64,000 nucleotides of DNA from CAVXGU01 sp963761615 (GCA_963761615.1 CAVXGU010000004.1:682001-746000), one strand, 5' to 3'. Numbered from the stretch's first letter, positions 8,119-17,070 are shown. Translations and numbers: made by a program. Notes: generated by a model not told the origin, from the letters alone.

Positions 8119-9072
8119 GTGGGTGATGCGCCCGGGCCGGAACGGCTTCGCGAGGATCTTGGTCTCGGCGGCAAGCTCTCCGAGCGGAGCCCCGTCCGTC
8201 TCGTCAACCACGACGGGACGTTCAACGTCCGGCGCAACGATCTCGGGCCGCTCCACCCTTACAACGCGTACCACACGCTGCTGTCGCTGCCCGTCCGGCA
8301 GCTGCTCGCACTGATTGTCGGCTGCTACGTCGCCACCAACCTCGTCTTCGCCGGCTTGTACTGGATCGCCGGGCCGGATGCGCTGACCGGCGCCGTGCGT
8401 GCGCCGTTCGGGCGGTTCGAGGACTGCATCTTCTTCAGCGTTCAGACGCTGGCGACCATCGGCTACGGCACGCTCGTGCCGCACACGCAGACGGCAAACG
8501 CCCTGGTCGCGATCGAAGCCCTGGTGGGCCTGCTGGGCTTCGCGATGCTGGCCGGCCTGCTGTTCGGACGCTTCACGCGGCCGACGGCGAAGCTGCGCTT
8601 CAGCCGCAACGCCATCATCGCGCCCTATCACAACGGCTGGGCCCTGATGTTCCGGCTGGTGAGCCTGCGGAGCCACGATCTCACCGACGTCCGGGCCGTC
8701 GTGTCGCTCGCGCGCTGGGTGGACGAGAACGGCGTGCGCCGACGGCAGTTCGATCAGCTGTCCCTGGAACGCGACTCGATCATGTTCATGCCGCTTCACT
8801 GGGTCGTCGTGCATCCCATCGAAAAGGGGAGTCCGCTCAGCGGGATGTCCCGCGAGGTCCTGGCGGACGCGGCGCCGGAGGTCATCTGCGTCATCAGCGC
8901 CGACGACGAGACGTTCGCGCAGACGGTGCACGCAAAGACCAGCTACGACGACGGCGACCTGGTGTGGGGCGGGCGCTTCCGGGACATGTATCTCGCCGAC
9001 GCCGGGCACGTCGCGATCGACCTGACGCGCCTCGACGAATTCGACGCGGTCGAGGCACCCCGTGTGCTCTGA
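8119..9072 (+). CDS. Inward-rectifier type potassium channel (KirBac)
   Basis: A 317-residue protein. About residues 60-85 form TM1. A pore helix and selectivity filter TIGYGT follow at about residues 113-118, and TM2 spans about 125-150. A C-terminal cytoplasmic beta-sandwich (KLRFSRNAIIAPYHNGWALMF onward) is the hallmark Kir domain. The N-terminal amphipathic slide helix region (PYNAYHTLLSLPVRQLL) is also present. It should form a tetrameric K+ channel in the inner membrane. The GTG start is chosen because it gives the usual N-terminal length. Family membership is secure from the filter and the Kir fold motifs. Confidence 0.93.
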   Translation: MGDAPGPERLREDLGLGGKLSERSPVRLVNHDGTFNVRRNDLGPLHPYNAYHTLLSLPVRQLLALIVGCYVATNLVFAGLYWIAGPDALTGAVRAPFGRFEDCIFFSVQTLATIGYGTLVPHTQTANALVAIEALVGLLGFAMLAGLLFGRFTRPTAKLRFSRNAIIAPYHNGWALMFRLVSLRSHDLTDVRAVVSLARWVDENGVRRRQFDQLSLERDSIMFMPLHWVVVHPIEKGSPLSGMSREVLADAAPEVICVISADDETFAQTVHAKTSYDDGDLVWGGRFRDMYLADAGHVAIDLTRLDEFDAVEAPRVL

Positions 9073-9115
9073 CCCGGGCCCGGCCTCCTTCGAGGACGCC
9101 GGCCGCCCAGCCGGT

Positions 9116-9144
9116 TTGACCGCGGCGCCGGCCCTGTGCATAAT
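9116..9144 (+). promoter_or_regulatory. Sigma-70-type promoter for the 9151-9317 RNA
   Basis: TTGACC (9116-9121), then a 17-base spacer, then CATAAT (9139-9144). This is the best -35/-10 pair in the window. Transcription should begin at about 9151. The first recognisable ORF lies beyond a strong terminator, so this promoter serves a non-coding RNA or an attenuated leader. Confidence 0.65.
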
Positions 9145-9150
9145 GCGTGG

Positions 9151-9317
9151 ACGCCAATGACCCGTCAGGCTTCGCGCAGCAATCGTCCGGGCTTCCCGGT
9201 CGCCATCGAAGGCGGCCTGCGGCCGGAGGTCTTCGCATAGAGCCGGAAGAGTCAAGCGCAAGAGATCGAGACCCATTGACGCCCTTCCGGAGTATTCCGG
9301 AAGGGCGTTTTTCTTTT
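9151..9317 (+). ncRNA. Candidate small RNA or attenuator leader (about 167 nt)
   Basis: A 167-nt unit bounded by a good promoter and a perfect intrinsic terminator, with no plausible ORF. Visible pairings suggest a structured RNA. CAATG (9155-9159) can pair with CATTG (9274-9278), and CTTcGCGC (about 9170-9177) with GCGCAAG. There are also internal hairpins CCGGG-CTT-CCCGG and GGCC-TGC-GGCC. The long rod with internal loops is loosely like 6S RNA. The position 39 bases before an ABC exporter operon would equally suit a riboswitch or attenuator. I could not match the conserved core of any known riboswitch, SRP RNA, RNase P or tmRNA. Confidence 0.6.
9280..9317 (+). terminator. Strong rho-independent terminator
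   Basis: CGCCCTTCCGGA, loop GTAT, TCCGGAAGGGCG forms a perfect 12-bp stem (9280-9291 with 9296-9307), followed by TTTTTCTTTT (9308-9317). It either ends a small RNA or works as the termination stem of a leader in front of the ABC operon. CATTG at 9274 sits next to the stem and could take part in an alternative fold. Confidence 0.9.
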
Positions 9318-9355
9318 CCGGACACTCCGCGGGGCGGGCACGAGGAGTGGTCGCC

Positions 9356-10363
9356 ATGCAGATCGTCCCCGCCGTCGACGTTCGCGGCCTCACGAAGTCG
9401 TTCTCCGCGCGCCGCGCGCGCGAGGGCGGACTGTCGGCCCGCGTCCAGGACTTCGTCGCGCCGCGCACCCGGCCGATGCTCGCCGTCGATCGGCTGTCGC
9501 TGCAGATCCGTCCGGGCGAGCGGGTCGCCTTCATCGGGCCCAACGGTGCGGGCAAGTCGACCACCCTCAAGATGCTCGCGGGGATCCTGCGACCGGATGA
9601 GGGCCACGTGCGCGTGCTCGGGCTGGAGCCGTCGACCGAGCGGCGGGCCCTGGCGTTTCGCATCGGGACCGTCTTCGGCCAGCGCTCGCAGCTCTGGTAC
9701 CAGCTGCCGCCGCGCGACACGTTCGCGCTGCTCGGGCGTGTCTACGACGTGGACCGCGATCGCCATCGCCGGCGGGTCGAGACGCTGACCGCGCTCTTCG
9801 GGCTCGGCCGGCTGATCGACACCCCGGTCCGGCAGCTCTCGCTCGGCGAGCGGATGCGCTGCGAGATCGCGGCAAGCCTGCTGCACGAGCCGCGCCTGCT
9901 GTTCCTCGACGAGCCCACCATCGGGCTGGACGTGTCGGCGCGGGCGACGATCCGCGAGCTGCTGCGCGGCGAGTCCGAGCGCGACGGGGTGACGCTGCTC
10001 CTCACCTCGCACGACACCGGCGACGTCGAGCAGGTCTGCGACCGCGTCGTCGTGATCAACCACGGCCGGCTGCTGTGGGACGGAACGCTCGACGCGCTGC
10101 GCCGCAGCACCGTCGCGGCGAAGCGCGTGACGCTGTGGACGGAGGCCGAGCGGATCGACATCGGCCTGGCCGGCGTACGCGTGATTGCGTCGGCATCGTT
10201 CCGCACCGAGCTCGAGGTGCAGCCGGGCGTGGTGTCGCTGGGGCAGGTCGTCGACGCGGCGTCGCGCCAGAGCCCGGTGCGTGACCTCACCGTGGAGGAC
10301 GTGCCGCTCGACGTGATCATCCGGACGCTGTACGCGCGAGCGGACGCGAGGCGGCTGTCATGA
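9356..10363 (+). CDS. ABC-2 exporter ATPase (COG4586-type)
   Basis: A 335-residue protein that starts at the ATG at 9356, behind GAGGAG. It has Walker A GPNGAGKST (about residue 62), Q-loop VFGQRSQLWYQLP, signature LSLGERMRCEIA, Walker B LLFLDEPTIGLD and H-loop SHDTGD. The N-terminal insertion before Walker A and the 'GQRSQLWW/YQLP' Q-loop are typical of the COG4586 ATPases, which pair with two DUF990-type (ABC2_membrane_6) permeases. Exactly two such permeases follow. It hydrolyses ATP at the inner membrane to drive export; the substrate is unknown. It ends in an ATGA overlap with the next gene. Confidence 0.92.
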   Translation: MQIVPAVDVRGLTKSFSARRAREGGLSARVQDFVAPRTRPMLAVDRLSLQIRPGERVAFIGPNGAGKSTTLKMLAGILRPDEGHVRVLGLEPSTERRALAFRIGTVFGQRSQLWYQLPPRDTFALLGRVYDVDRDRHRRRVETLTALFGLGRLIDTPVRQLSLGERMRCEIAASLLHEPRLLFLDEPTIGLDVSARATIRELLRGESERDGVTLLLTSHDTGDVEQVCDRVVVINHGRLLWDGTLDALRRSTVAAKRVTLWTEAERIDIGLAGVRVIASASFRTELEVQPGVVSLGQVVDAASRQSPVRDLTVEDVPLDVIIRTLYARADARRLS

Positions 10364-11151
10364 GGCCCACGGCGAGCCTGGGCAAGTACGTCGCGTTCGC
10401 CCGCATCGCGATGGCGCAGGCGCGCCGCGGGCGGGCCGAGCTGTACGGCCGCGTCGTGTTCTTCGCCGTGCTGCTCGGCGTCTTCTCGAGCCTCTGGCAC
10501 GCGACGCGCGAGGCCGGCCTCGGCGTGGGCGAGCCGGCGCGCCTCGTCTGGTACCTGGCCTGCACGGAGTGGGTGCTGCTCAGTGCGCCCCTCGTCCACT
10601 TCGACATCCAGGAGGCGATTCGTCGCGGCGACGTCGCCTGCCAGCTGGGACGGCCGGTGTCGTTCGTCGGCGCGGCGCTCGCCGACGGCCTCGGCACCCT
10701 GCTGGCACGCGCGCCGATCCTGGGGGCGACCGCGATCGCGTGTGCGTTCGCCCTGACCGGCTGGATGCCGCCCGCGGGCACGCTCGCGACGGTGGCGGTC
10801 TTCGGCGCGAGCGCGTCGGCGCTGCTGACGGCGCTCTACGTGGGGATCGGGCTGCTGGCGTTCTGGCTCGAGGACGTGACGCCGGTCTTCTGGGTCTGGC
10901 AGAAGCTGCTGTTCGTGCTGGGGGGGCTGATGCTGCCGATTCGCCTCTATCCGACGATGGTGCGGCGGATCGCCGACGTCACGCCGTTCCCGATCCTCCT
11001 CGCCGGGCCGGCCTCGTTCGTGCTCGGCGAGGGCGCCGCGACGCCCGGCGCACTCGCGTGGCGTCTCGCTCTGTGGTGCGGGTTGACGGCGGTCGCCGTG
11101 TGCTGGCTGTTCCGGCGCGCGGCGGCCGCCCTGACGCTGAACGGCGGATAG
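10360..11151 (+). CDS. ABC-2 permease 1 (DUF990/ABC2_membrane_6 family)
   Basis: A 263-residue protein with six hydrophobic segments. The N-terminal pattern KYVAFARIAMAQARRGRAELYGR and the tail helix VCWLFRRAAAALTLNGG fit the COG4587 permeases found next to COG4586 ATPases. Its start overlaps the ATPase stop by four bases (ATGA), so it is translationally coupled. It should form a heterodimeric channel with the next gene's product. Confidence 0.85.
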   Translation: MRPTASLGKYVAFARIAMAQARRGRAELYGRVVFFAVLLGVFSSLWHATREAGLGVGEPARLVWYLACTEWVLLSAPLVHFDIQEAIRRGDVACQLGRPVSFVGAALADGLGTLLARAPILGATAIACAFALTGWMPPAGTLATVAVFGASASALLTALYVGIGLLAFWLEDVTPVFWVWQKLLFVLGGLMLPIRLYPTMVRRIADVTPFPILLAGPASFVLGEGAATPGALAWRLALWCGLTAVAVCWLFRRAAAALTLNGG

Positions 11152-11161
11152 TGGAGCGGCC

Positions 11162-11956
11162 ATGACGACTCGACACCCTACGATCCGCTTCGCCGGCGCG
11201 CTGCTGGCGACGAACCTCAAGGCGTCGCTGATGCTGCGGGGCGCGTTCGCCATGCAGGCGGTGTTCATGGCGATCAACAACTTCACGTTCTTCGCGTTCT
11301 GGTGGCTCTTGATGCGGCGGGTTCCCGTGATCCGTGGCTGGGCGCTTCCCGACGTCGAAGTGCTCATGGGGATCGTGTCCGCGGCCTTCGGGCTGGGCGA
11401 GATCGCCGCCGGCGGCGTGCGGCGCCTGGGCCGCCTGATCGACGACGGCGCCCTCGACACGCTGCTCGTCCAGCCCCAGCCGGTGCTGCTGCACGCGTGG
11501 GGGCTGCGGTCGGCGGCATCCGGCTTCGGCGACATTGCCTCCGGGCTGGTCCTCGTCACCTGGTCCGGCCGCGTCTCGTGGGCCGGCGCGCCGCTCGTCG
11601 CTGCCGTGATCGTGGCGAGCGCCGCCGTGTTCGTCGCATCCGGGACGATCTTCTTCAGCCTGGCGTTCTGGCTGGGGACGGTCGACACCCTGGCGCGTCA
11701 GGCCTGGGAGCTGACGCTGACCTTCTCGCTCTATCCGGAACCGCTGTTCGGCGGCGCGCTGCGACTCGTGCTGTTCACGCTGCTTCCGGCCGCGTGGGTG
11801 GGCTACGTGCCGGCGCGGATCGTTCAGACCGGATCGGCCGGCTGGCTGGCGGCGCTCGTCGTCTCCGCGTGCGTCTATCCCGCGTTCGCGGCGTTCGTCT
11901 TCGCTCGAGGGGTGCGGCGGTATGCTTCCGGGAGCCGCTTTGCCGCGTTCGGCTGA
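11162..11956 (+). CDS. ABC-2 permease 2 (COG3694-like)
   Basis: A 264-residue polytopic membrane protein with the ribosome site GGAG upstream of the ATG. Motifs such as NFTFFAFWWLLMRRVPVIRGW and GVRRLGRLIDDGALDTLLVQP match the second permease of the COG4586/4587/3694 exporters, in which the 'G-l-d-LL-qP' segment is conserved. Ten bases separate it from permease 1. A second, different ABC exporter begins 37 bases later. Confidence 0.85.
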   Translation: MTTRHPTIRFAGALLATNLKASLMLRGAFAMQAVFMAINNFTFFAFWWLLMRRVPVIRGWALPDVEVLMGIVSAAFGLGEIAAGGVRRLGRLIDDGALDTLLVQPQPVLLHAWGLRSAASGFGDIASGLVLVTWSGRVSWAGAPLVAAVIVASAAVFVASGTIFFSLAFWLGTVDTLARQAWELTLTFSLYPEPLFGGALRLVLFTLLPAAWVGYVPARIVQTGSAGWLAALVVSACVYPAFAAFVFARGVRRYASGSRFAAFG

Positions 11957-11993
11957 TGCGGCGTCCCGCCGGCCGGAAAGCAGGTCCGTGTCC

Positions 11994-13013
11994 ATGACCA
12001 ACACGCTCGCAGTGGAGACCGAAAACGTCGGACGCACGTACCGGACGCGCCAGCGCGGCGCGCCGGCCGGTGCGCTCGTGGCGCTCGGGGCCGTCAGCCT
12101 CCAGGTGGCCCAGGGCGAGCTGTTCGGCCTGCTCGGCCCGAACGGCGCCGGCAAGACGACGCTGATCAAGATCCTCACGACGCTGCTGGCGCCGACGTCG
12201 GGGTGGGCCCGCGTGGCCGGATACGACGTCGCGCTGGAGCCGCGTGCCGTCCGGCCGCGGATCAACCTGGTCTCCGGCGGCGAAACCTCCGGGTACGGCC
12301 TGCTGACGGTCCGCGAGAACCTCTGGCTCTTCGCGCAGCTGTACGGACTCCGCTCGCGGGAGGCGAACCGGCGGATCGCCGAGCTCCTCGAACTGCTCCA
12401 CATGTCGGACCGTATGCACACCAAGTCGTCGCGGCTCTCGACCGGGCTCGTCCAGAAGATGAACATCGCCCGAGGGTTCCTCACGGATCCGGAGGTGCTC
12501 TTTCTCGACGAGCCGACCCTCGGGCTCGACGTCGGCGCCTCGCGGGACGTCCGGGCGTTCACCCGCCGCTGGATGGCGGAGGACCGGCGGCGCACGCTGC
12601 TCCTGACGACCCACTACATGGTGGAGGCCGACGAGCTCTGCGATCGCGTCGCCATCATCAACGGCGGCCGCGTGCTGGCATGCGACACGCCGGCGGCGCT
12701 CAAACGGCGGCTTCAACGGGAGGCCATTTTTCAGCTCCAGACGAGTCCCCTGGGGGTGGGCACGGTTCAGCGGATTGCCGCCCTGCCCGGCGTGCGCCAG
12801 GCGACCCACCAGGCGGGGGACGGACGCTCGACCGTGGACCTCGCGCTGGCCGAGGAGCGTGTCATCGGGACCGTGATCGGCGTGCTGGAGCGCGAGGGCG
12901 CCCACCTGCTGACGCTCACCAAGCACGAGGCGACGCTGGAGGACGTGTTCGTCGACCTGGTCGGACGGAGCATGGCCGACGTGGAACGCGCGGGTGGCAC
13001 CGGTGCGGCATAG
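11994..13013 (+). CDS. ABC-2 exporter ATPase (DrrA/NodI-like)
   Basis: A 339-residue ATPase. Walker A is GPNGAGKTT, the signature is LSTGLVQKMNIARG, Walker B is VLFLDEPTLGLD and the H-loop is TTHYMVEAD. The C-terminal 100 residues form the DUF4162-type extension common in drug or polysaccharide exporters. The ATG at 11994 is preferred; an in-frame GTG lies six bases upstream. It overlaps the next permease by 20 bases. The substrate is not predictable. Confidence 0.9.
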   Translation: MTNTLAVETENVGRTYRTRQRGAPAGALVALGAVSLQVAQGELFGLLGPNGAGKTTLIKILTTLLAPTSGWARVAGYDVALEPRAVRPRINLVSGGETSGYGLLTVRENLWLFAQLYGLRSREANRRIAELLELLHMSDRMHTKSSRLSTGLVQKMNIARGFLTDPEVLFLDEPTLGLDVGASRDVRAFTRRWMAEDRRRTLLLTTHYMVEADELCDRVAIINGGRVLACDTPAALKRRLQREAIFQLQTSPLGVGTVQRIAALPGVRQATHQAGDGRSTVDLALAEERVIGTVIGVLEREGAHLLTLTKHEATLEDVFVDLVGRSMADVERAGGTGAA

Positions 13014-13830
13014 GGACGAGGGCTGGCGCCTGTTCCTCCGCACGGTGGCGGCGCGCGCGTACCCGCGACTCGTCGGCCTCCAGCGCGAGCGCGCCTGGTT
13101 GTTCTTCGACATCTTCCTGCCGCTGGTCGGGCTGTCGGCCTACGTCTTCATGTACCGGGCCATCGGCGCGCCGGATGCCTTCGTCGGATTCGTGATCCTG
13201 GGCGGCGCCATGACGGCGTTCTGGCTGAACGTGCTCTGGGCGATGGCGAACCAGTTCTTCTGGGAGAAGGAGACCGGCAACCTCGCGCGCTACATCATCG
13301 CGCCGGGGCCGCTCATGGGCATCCTGCTGGGCATGGCGGTCGGCGGCATGATCAGCACGTCGCTGCGCGCCCTCGTCGTCGTGCTGCTGGGCACGTGGTT
13401 CTTCCACGTGCGCTACGCGGTCTCGCAGCCGCTCCTGCTCGCGGCCGTGTTCGTGCTCGCGCTCGTGGCGCTCTACGGGATGGGCATGGTGGCCGCATCG
13501 GTCTTCCTGCTCTTCGCGCGCGAGGCCTGGCACCTGCTCAATCTCGCCCAGGAGCCCGTCTACCTGCTGGCCGGGATGTACTTCCCGGTGAGCAGCCTGA
13601 ACTTCTGGGTCGCGGCCGGCGCCAGCCTCATCCCGTTGACCCTGGCGCTCGACGCGATGCGGCAGTTGATGTTCCCGCCCGGAGCCAGCGCGGGCTTTCT
13701 CGGCGTCCGCGTCGAGATCGCGGCCCTGGCCGTCCTGGGCGTCGTGTTCCTGACGATGGCCCGGCTGTCGCTGGCGCACCTGGAGCGCCAGGCCGTGGCC
13801 GAGGGCCGGTTGACGGAAAGCCGGGGCTGA
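12994..13830 (+). CDS. ABC-2 type permease
   Basis: A 278-residue protein with a cytoplasmic N-terminus, six hydrophobic segments, and the loop ANQFFWEKETGNLARYIIAP. This loop resembles the coupling region of ABC-2 permeases such as the DrrB type. It starts at GTG 12994, inside the 3' end of the ATPase gene, with another in-frame GTG at 13003. It is followed after one base by a second permease gene, so this exporter also has two different permeases. Confidence 0.85.
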   Translation: MAPVRHRDEGWRLFLRTVAARAYPRLVGLQRERAWLFFDIFLPLVGLSAYVFMYRAIGAPDAFVGFVILGGAMTAFWLNVLWAMANQFFWEKETGNLARYIIAPGPLMGILLGMAVGGMISTSLRALVVVLLGTWFFHVRYAVSQPLLLAAVFVLALVALYGMGMVAASVFLLFAREAWHLLNLAQEPVYLLAGMYFPVSSLNFWVAAGASLIPLTLALDAMRQLMFPPGASAGFLGVRVEIAALAVLGVVFLTMARLSLAHLERQAVAEGRLTESRG

Positions 13831-13831
13831 C

Positions 13832-14699
13832 ATGAGAGACGCGGCGCTCGGCACGGAAGAGTGGCGGGTCGTTCGGGCCGCTGCCTGGCTCGGCTGGCAG
13901 ATCGAGTCGAACTGGACCAGGCCGGGTACTGTTCGCCCTGTACTCGGTCGTCAAGCCGCTGGCGATGGCGGGCATCGTGGTGATGATGTACGCGGTCGTC
14001 ACCCGGAGCGACTTCGGCTCGCCCGTGTTCGCCTACGTGTACCTGGGCAACGCGTTCTGGGTCTACGTGGGAGCCGTCACCACGGGCATGGCCTACGCGG
14101 TGGTCGACGATCGCGAGCGCTACAAGATGCTGAAGTCCGTGAGCGTTTCCCCCAGCGATCTCCGCTGGTATCTCGTCGGCCGCGGCGCGGCGCGCTTCCT
14201 GGGCGCGTCGATCTCGGTCGCCGTGACGATCGCCATCGGCATCGGGGTGCTCCATCTACCGCTTCGCCCCGCGGCCGTCGACTGGGGCCTCTTCGCGGTC
14301 GTCTTCGCCGCCGGCGTCGTCATGCTGGCCGCGCTCGGCCTGATGCTGGCCGGGGCGATGCTCCTGCTCGCACACCAGTCGTGGTCGATCGGCGAGGCGG
14401 TGGCCGGCGCGCTGTTCCTCTTCAGCGGGGCCCTCTTTCCCCTGCGCGTGCTGCCGGCGGCGATCCGGCCGATCGGGTACGGACTGCCGGTGATGTACTG
14501 GATCGAGCTCCTGCGTCGCGCGCTCGTCGGATCCGTGGGGCCCGCATTCCCGGATCTCGCGGGGCGCGGCAACCTCGAACTGCTCGGCCTCTTCATTGCC
14601 CTCACCGCCGGGCTCGCCGGCGCCGCCGTGCTGGTGTTCAACTGGTGCGAGGCCGAGGCGCGGGAACGCGGGCTGCTCGACTGGACGACGAATTACTGA
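13832..14699 (+). CDS. ABC-2 type permease, single-base frameshift near the start
   Basis: The start codon at 13832 opens MRDAALGTEEWRVVRAAAW, then LGWQIESNWT, a typical ABC-2 permease N-terminus. At about 13922-13928 the frame shifts: the expected continuation LFALYSVVKPLAMAGIVVMMY is in the next frame and runs to the TGA at 14699. The total of 868 bases equals a multiple of three plus one, so one base is extra, most simply in a GGG run. With that base removed, the product of about 288 residues has six hydrophobic segments like its neighbour. The break is probably an assembly error, but a real mutation cannot be excluded. Confidence 0.8.
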
Positions 14700-14704
14700 G
14701 AGAC

Positions 14705-14783
14705 AGGGCAGGTCGGGCCGGTGGGGCGGGTCGGGCCGGTCGGGTTCATGAAACCCAGGCGGTCGACCGGCCCGACCTGCCCT
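14705..14783. repeat. Long inverted repeat between convergent genes (bidirectional terminator-like)
   Basis: AGGGCAGGTCGGGCCGGT (14705-14722) is the exact reverse complement of 14766-14783, giving an 18-bp GC-rich stem around a 43-base loop. Inside the loop is a second copy of GGGTCGGGCCGGT. It lies between the stop codon of the ABC permease and the end of the TonB receptor gene. This position suits a bidirectional terminator or a REP-like element, though no T-tract is present. Confidence 0.7.
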
Positions 14784-14799
14784 ACCCGCCCGACCCACC

Positions 14800-17016
14800 T
14801 CAGTAGCGGAACTTGTATCGCAACTCCACGTACACCTGCCGCGGGTCGTTGAAGTGCACGCCGCCGAACGTCTGGCTGTTGTCGATGAGGACATGACGGT
14901 TGGTGGCGTTCAGGACGGTCACGGACACCGAGGCATCCTTCGTCAGCGTCTTCCCGGCCGTCAGGTCGAGCGTGGTGCGCCCCGAGAGGTACGTGCCGGT
15001 GTCGTCGTTGGGGACGCCGGAGCCGTAGTACAGGTTGGCGCCGATCGGAACGCCGCGGGGCAGCGTGACGGTGAAACCGGCGCTCAAGGTGTGCCGCTGG
15101 TCGTGATCGAGGGGGAAGTATCCCTCGTCAGGAGGCGAGAAGTCCGTCAGGCCGCCGGTGATGGCGCCGGTGCCGTCCGCGTGCTGGTACGAGTAGGCGA
15201 GGTGGAACTCGCCCGTCCGGCCGATGTGGGGCGAGCGCACGGTCGTCTCGATCCCGCGGATGCGCGCGCCGTCGATCGTGAGCGGGAAGAAGATGTTCGA
15301 GTTGTCGAGGCTGTCGTGGTCGAAGAAGTTGTGGGCGATGGTGTGAAAGCGGTCCACGTCGATCGTCCATCCCCGCACGGGCACGCTCACGCCGAACTGG
15401 TACTCCTCGTCGCGCTCGCCGTTGAGGGGAATGAAGCCCAGGCTGTCGGCGGTGACGAGCGCCAGCAGGGGACCCGAGGCGGTGAGCAGCGGCGGCGCCT
15501 GGTAGAACCGTCCCCAGAAGCCGCGCACCGTGACGTTCGCCCTCGGAATCAGGATCGTCGCCCCCAGCCGCGGGCTCGCGACGTTTTCCGTGACGCCGCC
15601 GGAGAAGTGCGTCTCCCGCAGGCCCAGGTCGAGGGTGAGCCAGTCGGCCGCCTGGATCTTGTCGGCGGCGAAGAAGGCGGCCATCGCGCCGGTGGGCCGT
15701 TCGGTCACGTTGAAGTCCGTGCCGCTGCCGTCGTTGAACGTCAGGCCGAACAGCTGCCGATCCCACTGGTGGAAGCCGTAGACGCCGGCCTGCACGGAGT
15801 GGATGCCCGCGTCCACGTTGACCGTCGCCTGCGCGCCGAGGTATCGCGAGGTCAGGCGATCCGTCGTGACGACCGGATCCGAGGGTCCACCGAGATAGTT
15901 CGCCGAGTTGTCGTGGAAGAGGGGCGACACCGTGAGCAGCGTGTGCGACTGGAGCGTCCGCGCCCACGTCATGTTCAGCAGGACGTCGGACTCGTGCTCC
16001 TCGTCCGAGATGCCGGCCGCCTGGTCGTCAGGACCGAGCGGGATCTGGTACCGATCCTGCCGCGCCGACGCGATGACGCGGAACTGGTTGACCGGGCTCT
16101 GGTTGAAGATCAAGGAGCCGAACCCGCCGTAGCCGTGCTCCGCGTCGTGGACGATGTCGGCCACCGGCGTCTCGAGCCCGAGATCACTGCGGTTGAACGT
16201 GCCGCTGACGAAGTAGGCCGTGCGGTCGGAGTGGTCCCCGACGCTCACCTGGTCGTTGGTCTGCTTGTACTGGCCTGCGCTCGCCACGACCTCGGCTTCG
16301 CGATTCCGCTCGAAGCCCGTTCGCGGCACCACGTTGAAGACGCCGTACGTGCGGTCGCCGTACTGGGCGTCGTAGCTGCCGCGCTGCACCTCGAGATAGT
16401 CCATGTCCTTCGGATCGAACTGCGGACCCACGTTGCTCGCGATGTTCGTGTTCGGGACCGGCACGCCGTCGACCAGCCACGTCACCTGGTGCCCGCCGCG
16501 GACGTGCAGCTGGTCGTGCACCATGTAGGCGCCCGGGACGAACGCGGTGATGGCGGCGAGGCTGTTGGTGCGATCCGCGCCGGGCGTGGCCTGGATGTCC
16601 TCGCGATCGACCAGCGTCGTCGGCGTCACGGACCTGACCGCGACGGCCGCGGGCGCCGCGGAGACGGTCACGCGCTGGTTGATCGACGCCACGGAGAGCT
16701 CGATCTGCAGCACGACGGCGCTGCTCGACACCACGGTGAGCGACCGCTCCACGGTCGTGAAGCCCTGGAGGGCGATCGCGAGCGTGTAGTCGCCGACCGG
16801 GACGGCCGGGAACACGAAGCTCCCGGCGGCGTTGGTCACCGCGGTCTGGACGACGGCGGAATCGGCGGCTTTCAGCGTGACCGACGCGCCCGGTACGGCG
16901 CGGTGCTGGGAGTCCTCGACCGTCCCCCTGACGCTTCCGAAGACGATGGCCGCCGCGGGCGCGGCCAGGGCTGCCGCGAGTACGACAGCCAGCAAGGCGC
17001 GATACGAAGTACGCAC
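14800..17016 (-). CDS. TonB-dependent outer-membrane receptor with carboxypeptidase-regulatory-like domain
   Basis: A 738-residue protein. The GTG at 17016 is chosen because GGAGG lies five bases upstream. Residues 1-23 are a signal peptide. About 27-115 form a CarboxypepD_reg-like beta domain (GTVEDSQHRAVPGASVTLKA). About 130-230 form the plug (VRGGHQVTWLVDGVPVPNTN, then IASNVGPQFDPKDMDYLEVQ). The rest is a beta barrel that ends in aromatic RYKFRY, typical of outer-membrane proteins. Receptors with this layout are abundant in Acidobacteriota, and substrates are usually unknown. The adjacent Cys-rich gene suggests a possible metal link, which is inference. It is shorter than the roughly 1000-residue Oar-like versions. 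Confidence 0.92.
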   Translation of the reverse strand: MRTSYRALLAVVLAAALAAPAAAIVFGSVRGTVEDSQHRAVPGASVTLKAADSAVVQTAVTNAAGSFVFPAVPVGDYTLAIALQGFTTVERSLTVVSSSAVVLQIELSVASINQRVTVSAAPAAVAVRSVTPTTLVDREDIQATPGADRTNSLAAITAFVPGAYMVHDQLHVRGGHQVTWLVDGVPVPNTNIASNVGPQFDPKDMDYLEVQRGSYDAQYGDRTYGVFNVVPRTGFERNREAEVVASAGQYKQTNDQVSVGDHSDRTAYFVSGTFNRSDLGLETPVADIVHDAEHGYGGFGSLIFNQSPVNQFRVIASARQDRYQIPLGPDDQAAGISDEEHESDVLLNMTWARTLQSHTLLTVSPLFHDNSANYLGGPSDPVVTTDRLTSRYLGAQATVNVDAGIHSVQAGVYGFHQWDRQLFGLTFNDGSGTDFNVTERPTGAMAAFFAADKIQAADWLTLDLGLRETHFSGGVTENVASPRLGATILIPRANVTVRGFWGRFYQAPPLLTASGPLLALVTADSLGFIPLNGERDEEYQFGVSVPVRGWTIDVDRFHTIAHNFFDHDSLDNSNIFFPLTIDGARIRGIETTVRSPHIGRTGEFHLAYSYQHADGTGAITGGLTDFSPPDEGYFPLDHDQRHTLSAGFTVTLPRGVPIGANLYYGSGVPNDDTGTYLSGRTTLDLTAGKTLTKDASVSVTVLNATNRHVLIDNSQTFGGVHFNDPRQVYVELRYKFRY

Positions 17017-17070
17017 ACATCCCTCCTCTCGTGGACCCGAGATCGATGCCCGGACCGGCCGGGCGCCGCG

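Noticed and set aside
9151..9317. Known riboswitch or SRP/6S RNA assignment
   Set aside because: None of the conserved cores I know could be aligned, so only a generic small RNA/leader call is made.
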